From positions 65,298,589-65,362,588 of the forward strand of contig NC_081552.1 of the NCBI RefSeq assembly GCF_963082655.1: a stretch of DNA of 64,000 nucleotides, in the 5' to 3' direction. The notes beneath the pieces are model-generated. The model worked only from the letters and a program-made list of their open reading frames with translations. It was not told the origin of the DNA and searched no databases. Source of the DNA: Stomoxys calcitrans. Taxonomy: Eukaryota > Arthropoda > Insecta > Diptera > Muscidae. The position numbers were made by a program, and so were the translations under genes. How positions within the stretch are numbered: position 1 is the stretch's first letter; the number at the start of each line of letters is the position of its first letter. Of this stretch, positions 22,892 through 33,316 are shown one piece after another.

Positions 22892-23091
22892 NNNNNNNNN
22901 NNNNNNNNNNNNNNNNNNNNNNNNNNNNNNNNNNNNNNNNNNNNNNNNNNNNNNNNNNNNNNNNNNNNNNNNNNNNNNNNNNNNNNNNNNNNNNNNNNNN
23001 NNNNNNNNNNNNNNNNNNNNNNNNNNNNNNNNNNNNNNNNNNNNNNNNNNNNNNNNNNNNNNNNNNNNNNNNNNNNNNNNNNNNNNNNNNN
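22892..23091. other. Assembly gap, 200 N
   Basis: Exactly 200 undetermined bases, probably a placeholder of unknown true size. It separates retrotransposon and DINE-B sequence, a typical site of repeat-induced assembly failure, so contiguity across it is uncertain. Confidence 0.99.
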
Positions 23092-23358
23092 ATCGGTCTA
23101 TATGGCAGCTATATCCAAATCTGGACCGATATGAGCCAAATTGACGGAAGATGTTAAAGGGCCTAACACAACTTACTGTCCCAAATTTCAGCAAAATCGG
23201 ATAATAAATGTGGCCTTTATGGGCCTAAGACCCATAGAGATTTTTACGCTGATCAAGAATATATATACTTTATAGGGTCGGAAATGGATATTTCGATATG
23301 TTGCAAAAGGAATGACAAAATGAATATACCCCCATCCGTCGGTGGTGGGTATAAAAAT
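23092..23358 (-). mobile_element. DINE-B terminal part with internal deletion
   Basis: One monomer, then a jump from GGGCCTAAGACCC directly to ATTTTTACGCTGATCAAGAA, dropping the microsatellite. It then ends normally (ATCCGTCGGTGGTGGGTATA). The next DINE-B head follows within ~18 bp. Confidence 0.82.
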
Positions 23359-23373
23359 ATATAAAATTGAGCT

Positions 23374-24609
23374 AGAACAAGTAAAAAGGCGATAAGTTCG
23401 GCCGGGCCGAACTTTGGATACCCACCACCTCGGGTATATATATAAACCACCTTTCATAAAAATTCGGTGAAAATTTCATACCTTATGTCCCATATCAGTT
23501 ATATCTAAATATGTTCCGATTTGGACCAAATACTAATAAGTACACTAGCTATATCTAAAATTAAACCGATCTGAACTATATACGACACGGATGTCGAAAA
23601 GCCTAACATAAGTCACTGTGTCAAATTTCAGTGCAATCGGATTATAAATTCGCCTTTTAAGGGGGCCAAGACTTTAAATCGAGATATCGGTCTACATGGC
23701 AGCTATATCCAAATCTGAACCGATTTGGGCCAAGTTGCATAAACATGTCGAAAAGCCTAACACTAAGCACTGGCCCAAATTTCGGCGAAATCGGACAATA
23801 AATGCCTCTTTTGGGGTGCCCTAAACCTTAAATCGAGGGATCGGTCTATATGGCAGCTAAATGCAAATCTGGACTGATCTGGGCAAAATTGAAGAAGGAC
23901 GTCGAAGACCCTAACCAAACTCACTGTCTCAAATTTCAGCGACATCGGACAATAAATGCGCCTTTTGTGGACCCAAAACCTAAAACCGGATACCGGTCTA
24001 TATGGCAGCTATATCCAAATCTGGACCGATCTGTGCGATATTGACGAAGTATGTCAAGGGGCTTAACTTAACTCACTGTCCCAAATTTCGGCGACATCGG
24101 ACAATAAATGAGCATTTTATGGGCCCAAAACCATAAACCAAGAAATCTGTCTATATGGCAGCTATATCCAAATCTGGACCGATCTGGGCCAATTTAACGA
24201 AGGATGTCGAAGGGTCTTACACAATTCGCTGTACCGAATTTCATCAAAATCAGATAATAAATGTGGCTTTTGTGGGCCGAAGACCCTAAATCGGAGGATC
24301 GGTCTATATGGCAGCTATATCTAAATCTAACCGATCTAAGCCAAATTAACGAAGGAAGTCGAAAGGCCTAACACAACTCACTGTCCCTCACTGTATGTGC
24401 AAAATTTCAGCTCAATATCTCTATTTTTAAAGACTGTAGCGTGATTTCAACATACAGACGGACAGACGGACGGACATGTCTAGATCGTCTTAGATTTTTA
24501 CGCTGATCAAGAATATATATACTTTATAGGGTCGGAAATGGATATTTCGATGTGTTGCAAACGGAATGACGAAATGAATATACCCCCATCCTTCGGTTGT
24601 GGGTATAAA
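23374..24609 (-). mobile_element. DINE-B, complete
   Basis: Terminus AACAAGTAAAAAGGCG, hairpin 23394-23414 with perfect 10-nt arms, CCACC motif, about five monomers, microsatellite GACGGACAGACGGACGGACA and end ATCCTTCGGTTGTGGGTATA. It sits nearly end-to-end with the preceding DINE-B tail and the following DINE-A head. Confidence 0.9.
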
Positions 24610-24620
24610 AAATATTAAAA

Positions 24621-24960
24621 CAATAAGAGCGTGCTTAGCTCGGCCGGGCCGACACTTATATACCCTCCACCATGGATCGGATTTGTCGAGTATCTCTTTT
24701 TAGGCAAACAAAGAATATTGAATAAGAATTGTTATACTATTGGAGCTTTATCAAGTTATAGTCCGATTCGGACCATAAGTGAATGCTGAATATTGTAGAA
24801 ATCATTGTGTAATATTTCCGTTCATTCGGATAAGAATTGCGCCTAGTAGGCGCTCAAGAAGCAAAATCGGGAGATCGGTTTATATGGGAGCTGTATCAAG
24901 CTATTGATCGATTCGATTCGATCGATGAAGAGAAGCTGTTGAACAAAATTTCGTAATGGA
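24621..24960 (-). mobile_element. DINE-A hairpin-end fragment
   Basis: Hairpin near 24639-24652 (CTCGGCCGGGCCGA), TATATACCCTCCACCATGGA, then about two monomers (TTGCGCCTAGTAGGCGCTCA). It ends in a small TCGATTCGATTCGATCGATG tandem before unique sequence. Block A is missing. Confidence 0.75.
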
Positions 24961-26578
24961 CTTACAATTCTCCAGAAAGAAATTCTCGAGAAATTGAATG
25001 CAGTTAACTTTAAATTTTTAAGCTCTCCTGACCAACTTTTCGCTGGAGCAGCAATTCACAATTATATTAAACTATTACCCAATCAACTTTTTTAAAATAT
25101 CCAGATGTGCCAAATATTAAAAAATACCTGGATTTTAAGATACTTTTTGGCTGTTCAACCATTTTAAGCTGGAACTAAAAAAGTGCCAAGAATCCATGAC
25201 TTTTTTGCAAGATATATATATTAAATTCGTCTCATTTATCATCACAGTATTTTTCGTTAAAATCAACATTTTATGGAAATGTGAAATTAAGAAGGCCATC
25301 GTCAACAGGCCTGATGACATCGTGGGAATAAATTTGGCAAGTCTAAAACACTCACATATTTCATTTCATATTTATTTGTTTTTAAATGTTTCACCATAAA
25401 ATTAATTATCCATAATCTTAGTTTAATTTGCCTTATTTTTATTTACCTAACTTAACTTTAAAAGACTTTTAAAGATTTTTTTACAGAAAATTAAGAATTT
25501 TTATTTTTTTGCTTAAAAATTCATTGAATTACGCAAAACATAAATTCACGTTTCGTATCTTATTATTAATTATCATTCACTTTTGAATATAAGCGTATAA
25601 TGTTGATAATGAGACTTTAAAGGGTTTAATTATGTGACAAAAGGTGAAGGCAATCTATTAGGATGTGCAATTAGGGCTGACGAGATTTGGTAAGTCAGCA
25701 GGTTGGGCGGGTAAAAAGTCCAGAGCAACAACTTTACATCTAATGTTGCTCACTAACTAATAATACCATCCGGGTTCTCAAGCTCACTAACACACACACA
25801 CACACATCACACAATAGCTACCTTACACTTTACTTTTATGTGGACGCATCCAAATTAGTCTCCAAAGGAAAAGAACTACCCCAGGACTGAGCACGGCCGG
25901 GGCCAGAATGTAGCGGCTCCGGAGGGGATTGAACCAGAAGTGTGGATCGCCACAACCTGTGAAGGAAAATGGTGGAATGGTCATGATATTTGACCATTTC
26001 GAGCTCTTTCCCCCCTTCTTAAGAAGAAAATCGATGTCATTTACACTTCAAATCCCATTCCTAGAGTAGAAACCCCTCTTAGCAAACACTTCATTTTCAC
26101 CTACAATATGCTGGTACTTTTAATTACCTCCAACGAAATCTTATTCGTAGAAGTTACATTAAAAAAATCGCATGCTGATGAAAAATAATCCCTTTAGCTT
26201 TGTTTCTCCACTGCTCAGCAGAATTTCATTGCAAAACTTTTTTCCGCTTAAGCGCATTAAATAACTATTGCAACTGAAAAAGAAGAGAAACAATTCTTAC
26301 TCATCTCCAATGCAATTGCTTAAATAATGTATTATTTTAATTAGCATTTTTAGCTTGTAATGCTTCCTGCAATTCACTATGCTTGGTTGGTATCAGCTGA
26401 GATTATACTTAAGTGCTTAAGTATCAATTAATTGGAACTACATTTTTTTCCTCTCCTACATTCATTCTGAAACGTTGGCAATAAGGAATTTATTCACTTC
26501 CGGCATTTGCAAGAGCAGTAGAATATGGTGAAACTAATTAAAGTTTCCTACGTTTGCAGTTAATAAAAAAGAAGATTG
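24961..26578. other. Longest non-repeat stretch, no gene supported
   Basis: AT-rich, without similarity to the DINE, Helitron or retrotransposon families. It holds an (AC)n tract at ~25791-25806 and a locally GC-rich patch at ~25885-25980 (GAGCACGGCCGGGGCCAGAA, GCGGCTCCGGAGGGGATTGA). Frames here are at most 67 codons, overlap on both strands and show no domain. Most likely host intergenic or intronic DNA. A regulatory role is possible but not visible from one sequence. Confidence 0.55.
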
Positions 26579-27800
26579 AACAAGTAAAAGCGTGCTAAGC
26601 TCGGCCGGGCCGAATCTTATATACCCTCCACCATGGATCGCATTTGTCGAGTTCTTTTCCCGGCATCTCTTCTTAGGCAAAACAGGATATAAGAAAAGAT
26701 TTGCTCTGCTATTAGAGCGATATCAACATATGGTCCGGTTTGGACCACAATTAAATTATATGTTGGAGACCTGTGTAAAATGTCAGCCAATTCGAATAAG
26801 AATAGCGCTCTTTGTGAGCTCAAAAAGCAAAATAGAGAGATCGATTTATATGGGAGCTGTATCGGGCTATGGACCGATTCAGACCATAATAAACACGTAA
26901 GTTGATGGTCATGAAAGAATCCGTCATACAAAACTTCAGGCAAATCGGATAATAATTGCGACCTCTAGAGGCTCAAGAAGTCAAGATCCCAGATCGGTTT
27001 ATATGGCAGCTATATCAGGTTATGAACCGACTTGTATTTTATTTGACATAGTTGTTGAAAGTAACAATAAAAAACGTCTTGCGAAATTTCAGCCAAATCG
27101 GATAGGAATTGCGCCCTCTAGAAGCTCAAGAAGTCAAGTCCCCAGATCTGTGCAATGACAGCTATATCAGGTTATTAACCGATATGAACCATATTTGGCA
27201 CAGTTGTTGGATATCATAACAAAATACTACGTGTCAAAATTCATTCAAATCGGATAGGAATTGCGCACTCTAGAGGCTCAAGAAGTCAAGACCCAAGATC
27301 GGTTTATATGACAGCTACATAAGGTTATGGACCGATTTGAACCATACTTGGCAAAGTTGTTGGATATCGTAACAAAACACGTCGTGCAAAATTTCATTCC
27401 AATCGGATATGAATTGCGCACTCTAGACGCTCAAGAAATCAAGACCCCAGATCGGTTTATATGGCAGCTATATCAGGTTATGGACCGATTTGAACCATAC
27501 TTGGCACGGTTGTTGGATATCGTAACAAAACACGTCGTGCAACCTACACTAATAAGAAGTATTTGTGCAAAATTTCAAGCGGCTAGCTTTACTTCTTCGG
27601 AAGTTAGTGTGCTTTCGACAGACAGACGGACGGACGGACGGACGGACGGACAGACGGACGGACATGGCTAGATCGACATGAAATTTCACGACGATCAAGA
27701 ATATATATACTTTATGGGGTCTCAGACGAATATTTCGAGTAGTTACAATCAGAATGACGAAATTAGTATACCCCCCATCTTATGGTGGAGGGTATAAAAA
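26579..27800 (-). mobile_element. DINE-A, complete
   Basis: Hairpin 26600-26614, TATATACCCTCCACCATGGA, leader ending in TATGTTGGAGACCTGTGTAA, about six monomers, GACGGACGGACGGACGGACG microsatellite and end CTTATGGTGGAGGGTATAAA. The last two monomers before the microsatellite share long identical text (GGTTATGGACCGATTTGAAC), suggesting recent copying. Confidence 0.9.
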
Positions 27801-28120
27801 GTGATGGTGATGCCCAGAAATGAGTACTATCTTCATTCCACGTTACAAGTTTATAGTGAAATATTGTTTATTACTTAGGGCAATGATATTTGTGGTTAAG
27901 AATAAGTAAAATCGTTATTTTAAGTGAGATAAAATTAATTAGTTTCAAAAACTGAAATGAGAAATAGGTAAATACGGACTAAAGACTTATGAATATAAGT
28001 TCAAAATAGTTGTTTTCTTGTTTGATCCGTTAAGTGGAGAGAACGTTTTCTTATTTCGCTCCGCAAGAATTTTTCTATAAGTCGTAATAGGTCATAATTT
28101 TGGATAACAAATTGTTAGTC
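27801..28120. other. AT-rich spacer, no feature seen
   Basis: No match to other parts of the window and no frame. It separates a DINE-A from the 5' end of a retrotransposon. Confidence 0.4.
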
Positions 28121-28273
28121 ACTCAAGGATAGCTACGATAGTGGTATTCATTATGCGGTTGATGATCTGCATCTGTTTCCATTGGAGCGACAGATCTAGA
28201 GCCCGGGCTAGGCCATCGAGTCATACGGTTGGATTGGGCTCAAGTTGTGCGCCAGCGGGTAAGGACAGAACTC
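28121..28273 (+). mobile_element. I/LOA-like retrotransposon 5' end
   Basis: AGGATAGCTACGATAGTGGT and GTTGATGATCTGCATCTGTT match, in reverse, 54640-54726, where this segment precedes an ORF1 start. It is therefore probably the 5' UTR of the RNase H-bearing family. It is separated from retrotransposon sequence at 29010 by a DINE-C. Confidence 0.65.
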
Positions 28274-29009
28274 AAACAAGTAAAAGAGTGCTAAGTTCAG
28301 CCGGGCCGAATTTTGGGAACCCACCACCATTAATTCTGGTAAAATATGGGATGTATATCTGGTTATAGACCGATTTGTACCGTACTTAGGATAGTTGTTA
28401 AGAGTCGTAACAAAACACTATGCGCAAAATATCAGCGCAATCGGACAAATATTGCGGCTTGTTAGGGCTCAAGAAGTCAAATTGGGAGATCGGTTTATAT
28501 GGGAACTACAATATATCAGCTTCTTGACCGATTTCAACTGTACAGTTGTTTGGAGTCATTAAAGAACACTATGTGCAAAATTTTAGCCAAATCATTAGTT
28601 AGATCGGTTTATATGGGAGTTATATCAGGTTCTTGACCGACTTGGAGGGTACTTGGCATAGTCGTTGGAAATCAAAACAGAAAAATATGTGTAAAATTTC
28701 AGCCAAAGCGGATGAAAATTGAGGCTTCTAGGGGCTAAAGAAGTCAAATCGGGAGATCTGTTTATATGGGAACTACATCAGCTTCTTGACCAATTTGGAC
28801 TGTACTTGACACAGTTGTTGGAAGTCACAACGGAACACTATGTGCAAAATTTCAGTCAAATCTGATAAACATTGCTGCTTCCAGGGGCTCAAGAAGTCAA
28901 GTTATTAGATCGGTTTGTATGGGAGCTATATCAGGTTCTTGATCGATTTAGACGACACTTAACACAGTCATTAGAAGCCAAAGCAGAACACTAATTGCAA
29001 AATTTAAGC
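28274..29009 (-). mobile_element. DINE-C, hairpin end present, block A missing
   Basis: AACAAGTAAAAGAGTGC, hairpin near 28292-28310 with one arm change (TTCAGCC), GGGAACCCACCACCATTAAT, then about four monomers of a distinct subtype (GGGGCTCAAGAAGTCAA, CAGCTTCTTGACC, GTTGTTGGAAGTCA). It stops at ~29009, where RT sequence starts. Confidence 0.75.
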
Positions 29010-29965
29010 TAAAATATCTGGGTGTTTTGCTGGACTAGAAATTGTACTTCATTTTGGAAAGGGCAAGAAAGACAACTCTGGCCATGCACTTGGTATATAC
29101 ACCAGTTGTCAGGCCTACAATGCTATATGGTGTTGTGGTCTGGTGGTAGGCACTTCAAAATTCCATCTTCTGATTCACTCAATTTAATGCTACACTTAAT
29201 GCCTCTGGACATTGTGGCGAGACAAATTGCTGCGACCAATGGAGTGAGGCTAAAGGAGCTTTCTTTTTGGTCATGTGGCGGCTACGGACACTGTGTCATC
29301 ATCGGCGGCTACGGACACTATCTCATCCTTGATACAATGTCCTTGTTCCAGGCATTGTGGATTACACACTATCTGAGCCGCTTTTTGATAAAAAGTACTG
29401 TACCACTGATAGAACCAATTGGACTTCTATACAGATGGTTTCAAACTAGACCACCAGGTGGGCTTTGGGGTGTACTCTGGAAAACTAAAACTGGTCATAT
29501 CGAGAAGGTTACCCGACCACTTCAGTCTATATCAAGCGAAGATTTCATAACGACAACTGGCATAAATCCTTGGAGAACGTATTTCTGAAATCAAAAACAG
29601 CCCTCGACTGTCGCAGATCTCTCAATAAGATGGCTGAACAGTTCAATATTCGCCTGTTCTGGGTGACAGGCTACAGAGATATCTCAGCGAATTTTAAAGC
29701 GGACGAGCTTGCGAGACTAGGAACTACTTTAGCCTCTAGCGTAGTGTGTTCCGCAATGTCAGTCAGAAGGAGTTCCACTTCAGGTTCTCATTTCTTTGAG
29801 AACTTGTCTGATTCAGGGGATGTGAAGATTCATGACTTGTTGAGCTCTTTAAAGCGATTTGGAACTAGAAGGCATCTTCCTTCTCCTATTCCTATGGTAT
29901 CACAATGGAAGAAAAAGTCTAGTTGAGTCTGACGGCAGACTGCCACTTTAACCTAACCTAACCCC
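29010..29965 (+). pseudogene. I/LOA-like non-LTR: post-RT region, RNase H and 3' tail
   Basis: Starts at the thumb-side KYLGVLLD motif (~29017). Continues with SLNLMLHLMPLDIVARQIAA (~29179-29238) and VPLIEPIG, then the RNase H 3' half: KTALDCRRSLNKMAEQFNIR (~29594), LFWVTGYRDISANFKADELA with the His-less but otherwise typical end motif (~29655). The unit ends in GCCACTTTAACCTAACCTAA, a short CCTAA-type tail. Frames are broken between 29180 and 29570. Probably the 3' part of the copy whose 5' UTR is at 28121, with the interior lost and a DINE-C between. Confidence 0.75.
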
Positions 29966-30058
29966 TACTTTAAGAATGCTCAATACGAAGTTCGTCAATA
30001 ACCAAAATAAGCATTGGTCAGGTGATTCATGTGCTTCACGAATCATTACTTCATCCTC

Positions 30059-31158
30059 AAACAAGTAAAAAGGCGTTAAGTTCGGCCGGGCCGAACTTTG
30101 GATACCCACCACTTTGGGTATATATGTAAACCACCTTTCATCAAAATCCGGTGTAAATTGCATACCTTATGTCCCATAGCAGTAATCGGTACAAGTCATT
30201 GTTCAATCGTGTATAACAAAATATTGGTCTTTTTAGAAATCGGACAATAAATGCGCCTTTTAGGGGCCAAAACCTTAAATCTAGAGATCGGTCTATATGG
30301 CAGCTATATTCAAATCTGGAAAGATCTGAGCCAAATTGACGAAGGACGTCGAAGAGCCTAACGCAACTCACTGTCTTAAATTTCGGCAAAATTGGAAAAT
30401 AAATGCGCCTTTTATGGCCCCAAAACCCTAAATCGGAGGATCGGTCTATATAGCAGCTATATCCAAATCTGGACCGATCTGGGCCAAACTAACGAAGGAT
30501 GTCGAGGGGCCTAACCCAACTCACTGTCCCAAAATTCAAAATAATCCAATAATAAATGTGGGTTTTATGGGCCTAAGACCCTAAATCGGAGGATCGGTCT
30601 ATATGGCAGCTATATCCAAATCTGGGCCAAACCAACGATGACTGTAGAGGGGCCTAACCCAACTCACTGTCCCAAAATTCAGCGAAATCGGATAATAAAT
30701 GTGGCTTTTGTGGGCCTAAGACCTTAAATTGGAGGATCGGTCTATATGGCAGCTATATCCAAATCTGAACAGATTTGGGCTAAATTAATGAAGGATATCG
30801 AAGGGCCTAACACAACCCCCGGTCCCAAATTTCAGCAAAATCGGATAATGAATGTAGCTTTTATGGGCCTAAGACCTTAAATCGGCGGATCGGTCTATAT
30901 GGGGGCTATATCAAGATATAGTCCGATATAGCCCATCTTCGAACTTAATCTGCTTATGGACAAAAAAAGAATCTGTGCAAAGTTTCAGCTCAATATCTCT
31001 TTTTTTAAAGACTGTAGCTTGATTTCAACAGACAGACGGACGGACGTGTCTAGATCGTCTAAGATTTTTATGCTGATCAAGAATATACATACTTTATGTG
31101 TTGCAAACGGAATGACAAAATGAATATACCCCAATCCTTCGGTGGTGGGTATAAAAAT
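30059..31158 (-). mobile_element. DINE-B, complete
   Basis: Terminus AACAAGTAAAAAGG, hairpin 30078-30098 with perfect 10-nt arms, about six monomers, short microsatellite GACAGACGGACGGACG, then a deletion in block A (TACATACTTTATGTGTTGCA lacks the GGGTCGG segment). Normal end TCCTTCGGTGGTGGGTATAA. Confidence 0.87.
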
Positions 31159-31160
31159 AA

Positions 31161-31400
31161 TTGTTTGGTGCGGTTTGCATGTCGGCGGCATCTTTCTGCC
31201 ATACTTCTTCGCCGACGACGACAATCGTCACGTTACCGTAAATGAATACCGCTACCCCACCATGCTTATCGATTTTTTTGGCCTGAATTTGCAAATATGG
31301 ACCTAGACGACACATTGTTTCAACAATACAGTGCCACAAGCCCAGTCGATATATACCGACAAGCTGACGACGCACTGTGGGATAGAATTGTAAAACACTA
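31161..31400 (+). pseudogene. Second mariner-like transposase relic
   Basis: Plus-strand frame reads VWCGLHVGGIFLPYFFADDD, then RHVTVNEYRYPTML. This is close in plan to VWCGLYAGGIIGPYFF and VTVNGDRYRSML of the mariner at 42953 but clearly a different family. After a frameshift (~31300) it continues LDDTLFQQYSATS, where the second catalytic Asp (QQDGATS-type motif) is Tyr. The remainder is lost in the duplicated segment. Inactive. Neither TIR was found. Confidence 0.7.
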
Positions 31401-32121
31401 GTAAAACATGTGTCATTTGAGAACGTATAGAGATAACTGTTTGAAATTTGAAATGGCTAGAGCTGAGGTGTTATCGAGAACATATGTAAAATAACTATAT
31501 TGTATAACTCAAGCGAACATTTTTTGTTTGGGTTTTTGAGCACTATCCAGTAAAAAAGATTTTGGGAAATCGGAATATAAATGAAGATTTGGCAGCCCGA
31601 ATTACTTTTGAAATGCCAAGGTGACGAACTTTAGGGCGCTGCTAAAAGGCGCTCGGATCATTTATGAGTTATCTCTATTCGTTCTCCAATGGTCTAGTTT
31701 TTCTTCCATTCTATCCCACTGTGTAATGTTGAAAGGGCACAGAGCCAACATTGAACGGGAAATAGTGACCGTTTCGGCTGAAATGTGTGGCCAAGTCATC
31801 GATATTTGGGTCCAAGGTATATACATTGATGCATTTAAAGTTTTTGAAATCACATTATTTCGATTGAAACTTCAAGTTCGAGGCCAAGGGCTTAAAGTTT
31901 AAATCACTATTCCGATTGATTGATAATTTCGATTGATTTAATCAAACAAGCCGAAGTACAAAATTCTTAACTAGTTTTTGAAATATCTCATCAGGCTTGA
32001 GATTTATTTGAAAACAAGTAAAAGCGTGATAAGTTCGGCCGGGCTGAATCTTATATACCTTCCACCATAGATCGAATTTGTCAAGTTCTTTAGCCGATGT
32101 TTATTTATTGGCAAACAAATC
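31341..32121. repeat. Tandem segmental duplication, unit 1
   Basis: Starts CCCAGTCGATATATACCGAC and ends GGCAAACAAAT. It contains the 3' scrap of the mariner relic, ~550 bp of otherwise unknown sequence (GTGACCGTTTCGGCTGAAAT), and a DINE-A head with hairpin (32032-32046). It matches unit 2 at an offset of 837-845 bp with few differences, the main one a 13-bp insertion in unit 2 near 32505. The frame at 31621-31902 is conserved in unit 2 only because the DNA is; it shows no domain. Confidence 0.88.
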
Positions 32122-32177
32122 GATTTATTACAATCGATTTATTGAAGAGAAATTTAGCGTGTTGTCTCAAGTAATGG

Positions 32178-32966
32178 CCCAGTCGATCTATACCGACAAG
32201 CCGACGACGCACTGTGGGATAGAATTGTAAAACACTAGTAAAACATGTGTCATTTGAGAACGGATAGAGATAACTCTTTGAAATTTGAAATGGCTAGAGC
32301 TGAGGTGTTATCGAGAACATATGTAAAATAACTATATTGTATAACTCAAGCGAACATTTTTTGTTTTGGGTTTTTGAGCACTATCCAGTAAAAAAGATTT
32401 TGGGAAATGGGAATATAAATGAAGATTTGGCAGCCCGAACAACTTTTGAAATGCCAAGGTGACCAACTTTAGGGCACTGCTAAAAGGCGCTCGTATCATT
32501 TCTTATTTCACTGAGTTATCTCTATCCGTTCTCCAATGGTCTAGTTTTTCTTCGATTCTATCCCACTTTGCAATGTTGAAAGGGCACAGAGCCAACATTG
32601 AACGGGAAATAGTGACCGTTTCGGCTGAAATGTGTGGCCAAGTCATCGATATTTGGGTCCAAGGTATATACATTGATGCATTTAAAGTTTTTGAAATCAC
32701 ATTATTTCGATTGAAACTTCAAGTTCGAGGCCAAGGGCTTAAAGTTTAAATCACTATTCCGATTGATTGATAATTTCGATTGATTTAATCAAACAAGCCG
32801 AAGTACAAAATTCTTAACTAGTTTTTGAAATATCTCATCAGACTTGAGATTTATTTGAAAACACGTAAAAGTGTGATAAGTTCGGCCGGGCTGAATCTTA
32901 TATACCATCCACCATAGATCGAATTTGTCAAGTTCTTTAGCCGATGTTTATTTATTGGCAAACAAA
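32178..32966. repeat. Tandem segmental duplication, unit 2
   Basis: Starts CCCAGTCGATCTATACCGAC and ends GGCAAACAAAT with the same internal order as unit 1, including a truncated DINE-A head (GTTCGGCCGGGCTGAATCTT near 32879). The duplication therefore took place after that DINE-A fragment was present. The ~56 bp between the units (32122-32177) are not part of the match. Confidence 0.88.
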
Positions 32967-33316
32967 TGATAATGGATAAGAATTGCTACACTTTTTGAAA
33001 TTTGTTATTAGAAAAAGCAAAAATATTTACTGAAACAGCTGAAAATGGGACAGCAGTAATTTATTGCTAAAACTGCAAACCTTTTCTGCTGTTTAAAAAG
33101 TTAAGAAAAGCTTAAAAATATCTTAAATATTTCAAAAATTTGTATACTTCGTTTTGTTTTACAAGCATATGACTTAAAATTGTTTCCAGTTTTTTACAAA
33201 TTGTTATCGAATTTAAATAACAGCGGACAAAATAACTACTACTATTATATTTATGCTTTTAAACAAAACAAAAATATGTAGGCCTAAAATAGGCATTTTT
33301 TTTAGTTTATACCCAA
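32967..33316. other. AT-rich stretch, no gene seen
   Basis: After the second duplicated DINE-A head there is only AT-rich text with T and A tracts, up to the Helitron terminus. The first ~40 bp may still be DINE-A leader. Confidence 0.45.

Noticed and set aside
22728..23194. Frames spanning the run of N on both strands
   Set aside because: Most of the translated length is undetermined bases; no evidence for coding.
31621..31902. 93-codon frame conserved between two nearby units (31621-31902 and 32459-32749)
   Set aside because: Conservation is explained by the ~840-bp tandem duplication. The opposite strand is equally open and there is no domain, signal or codon bias visible.
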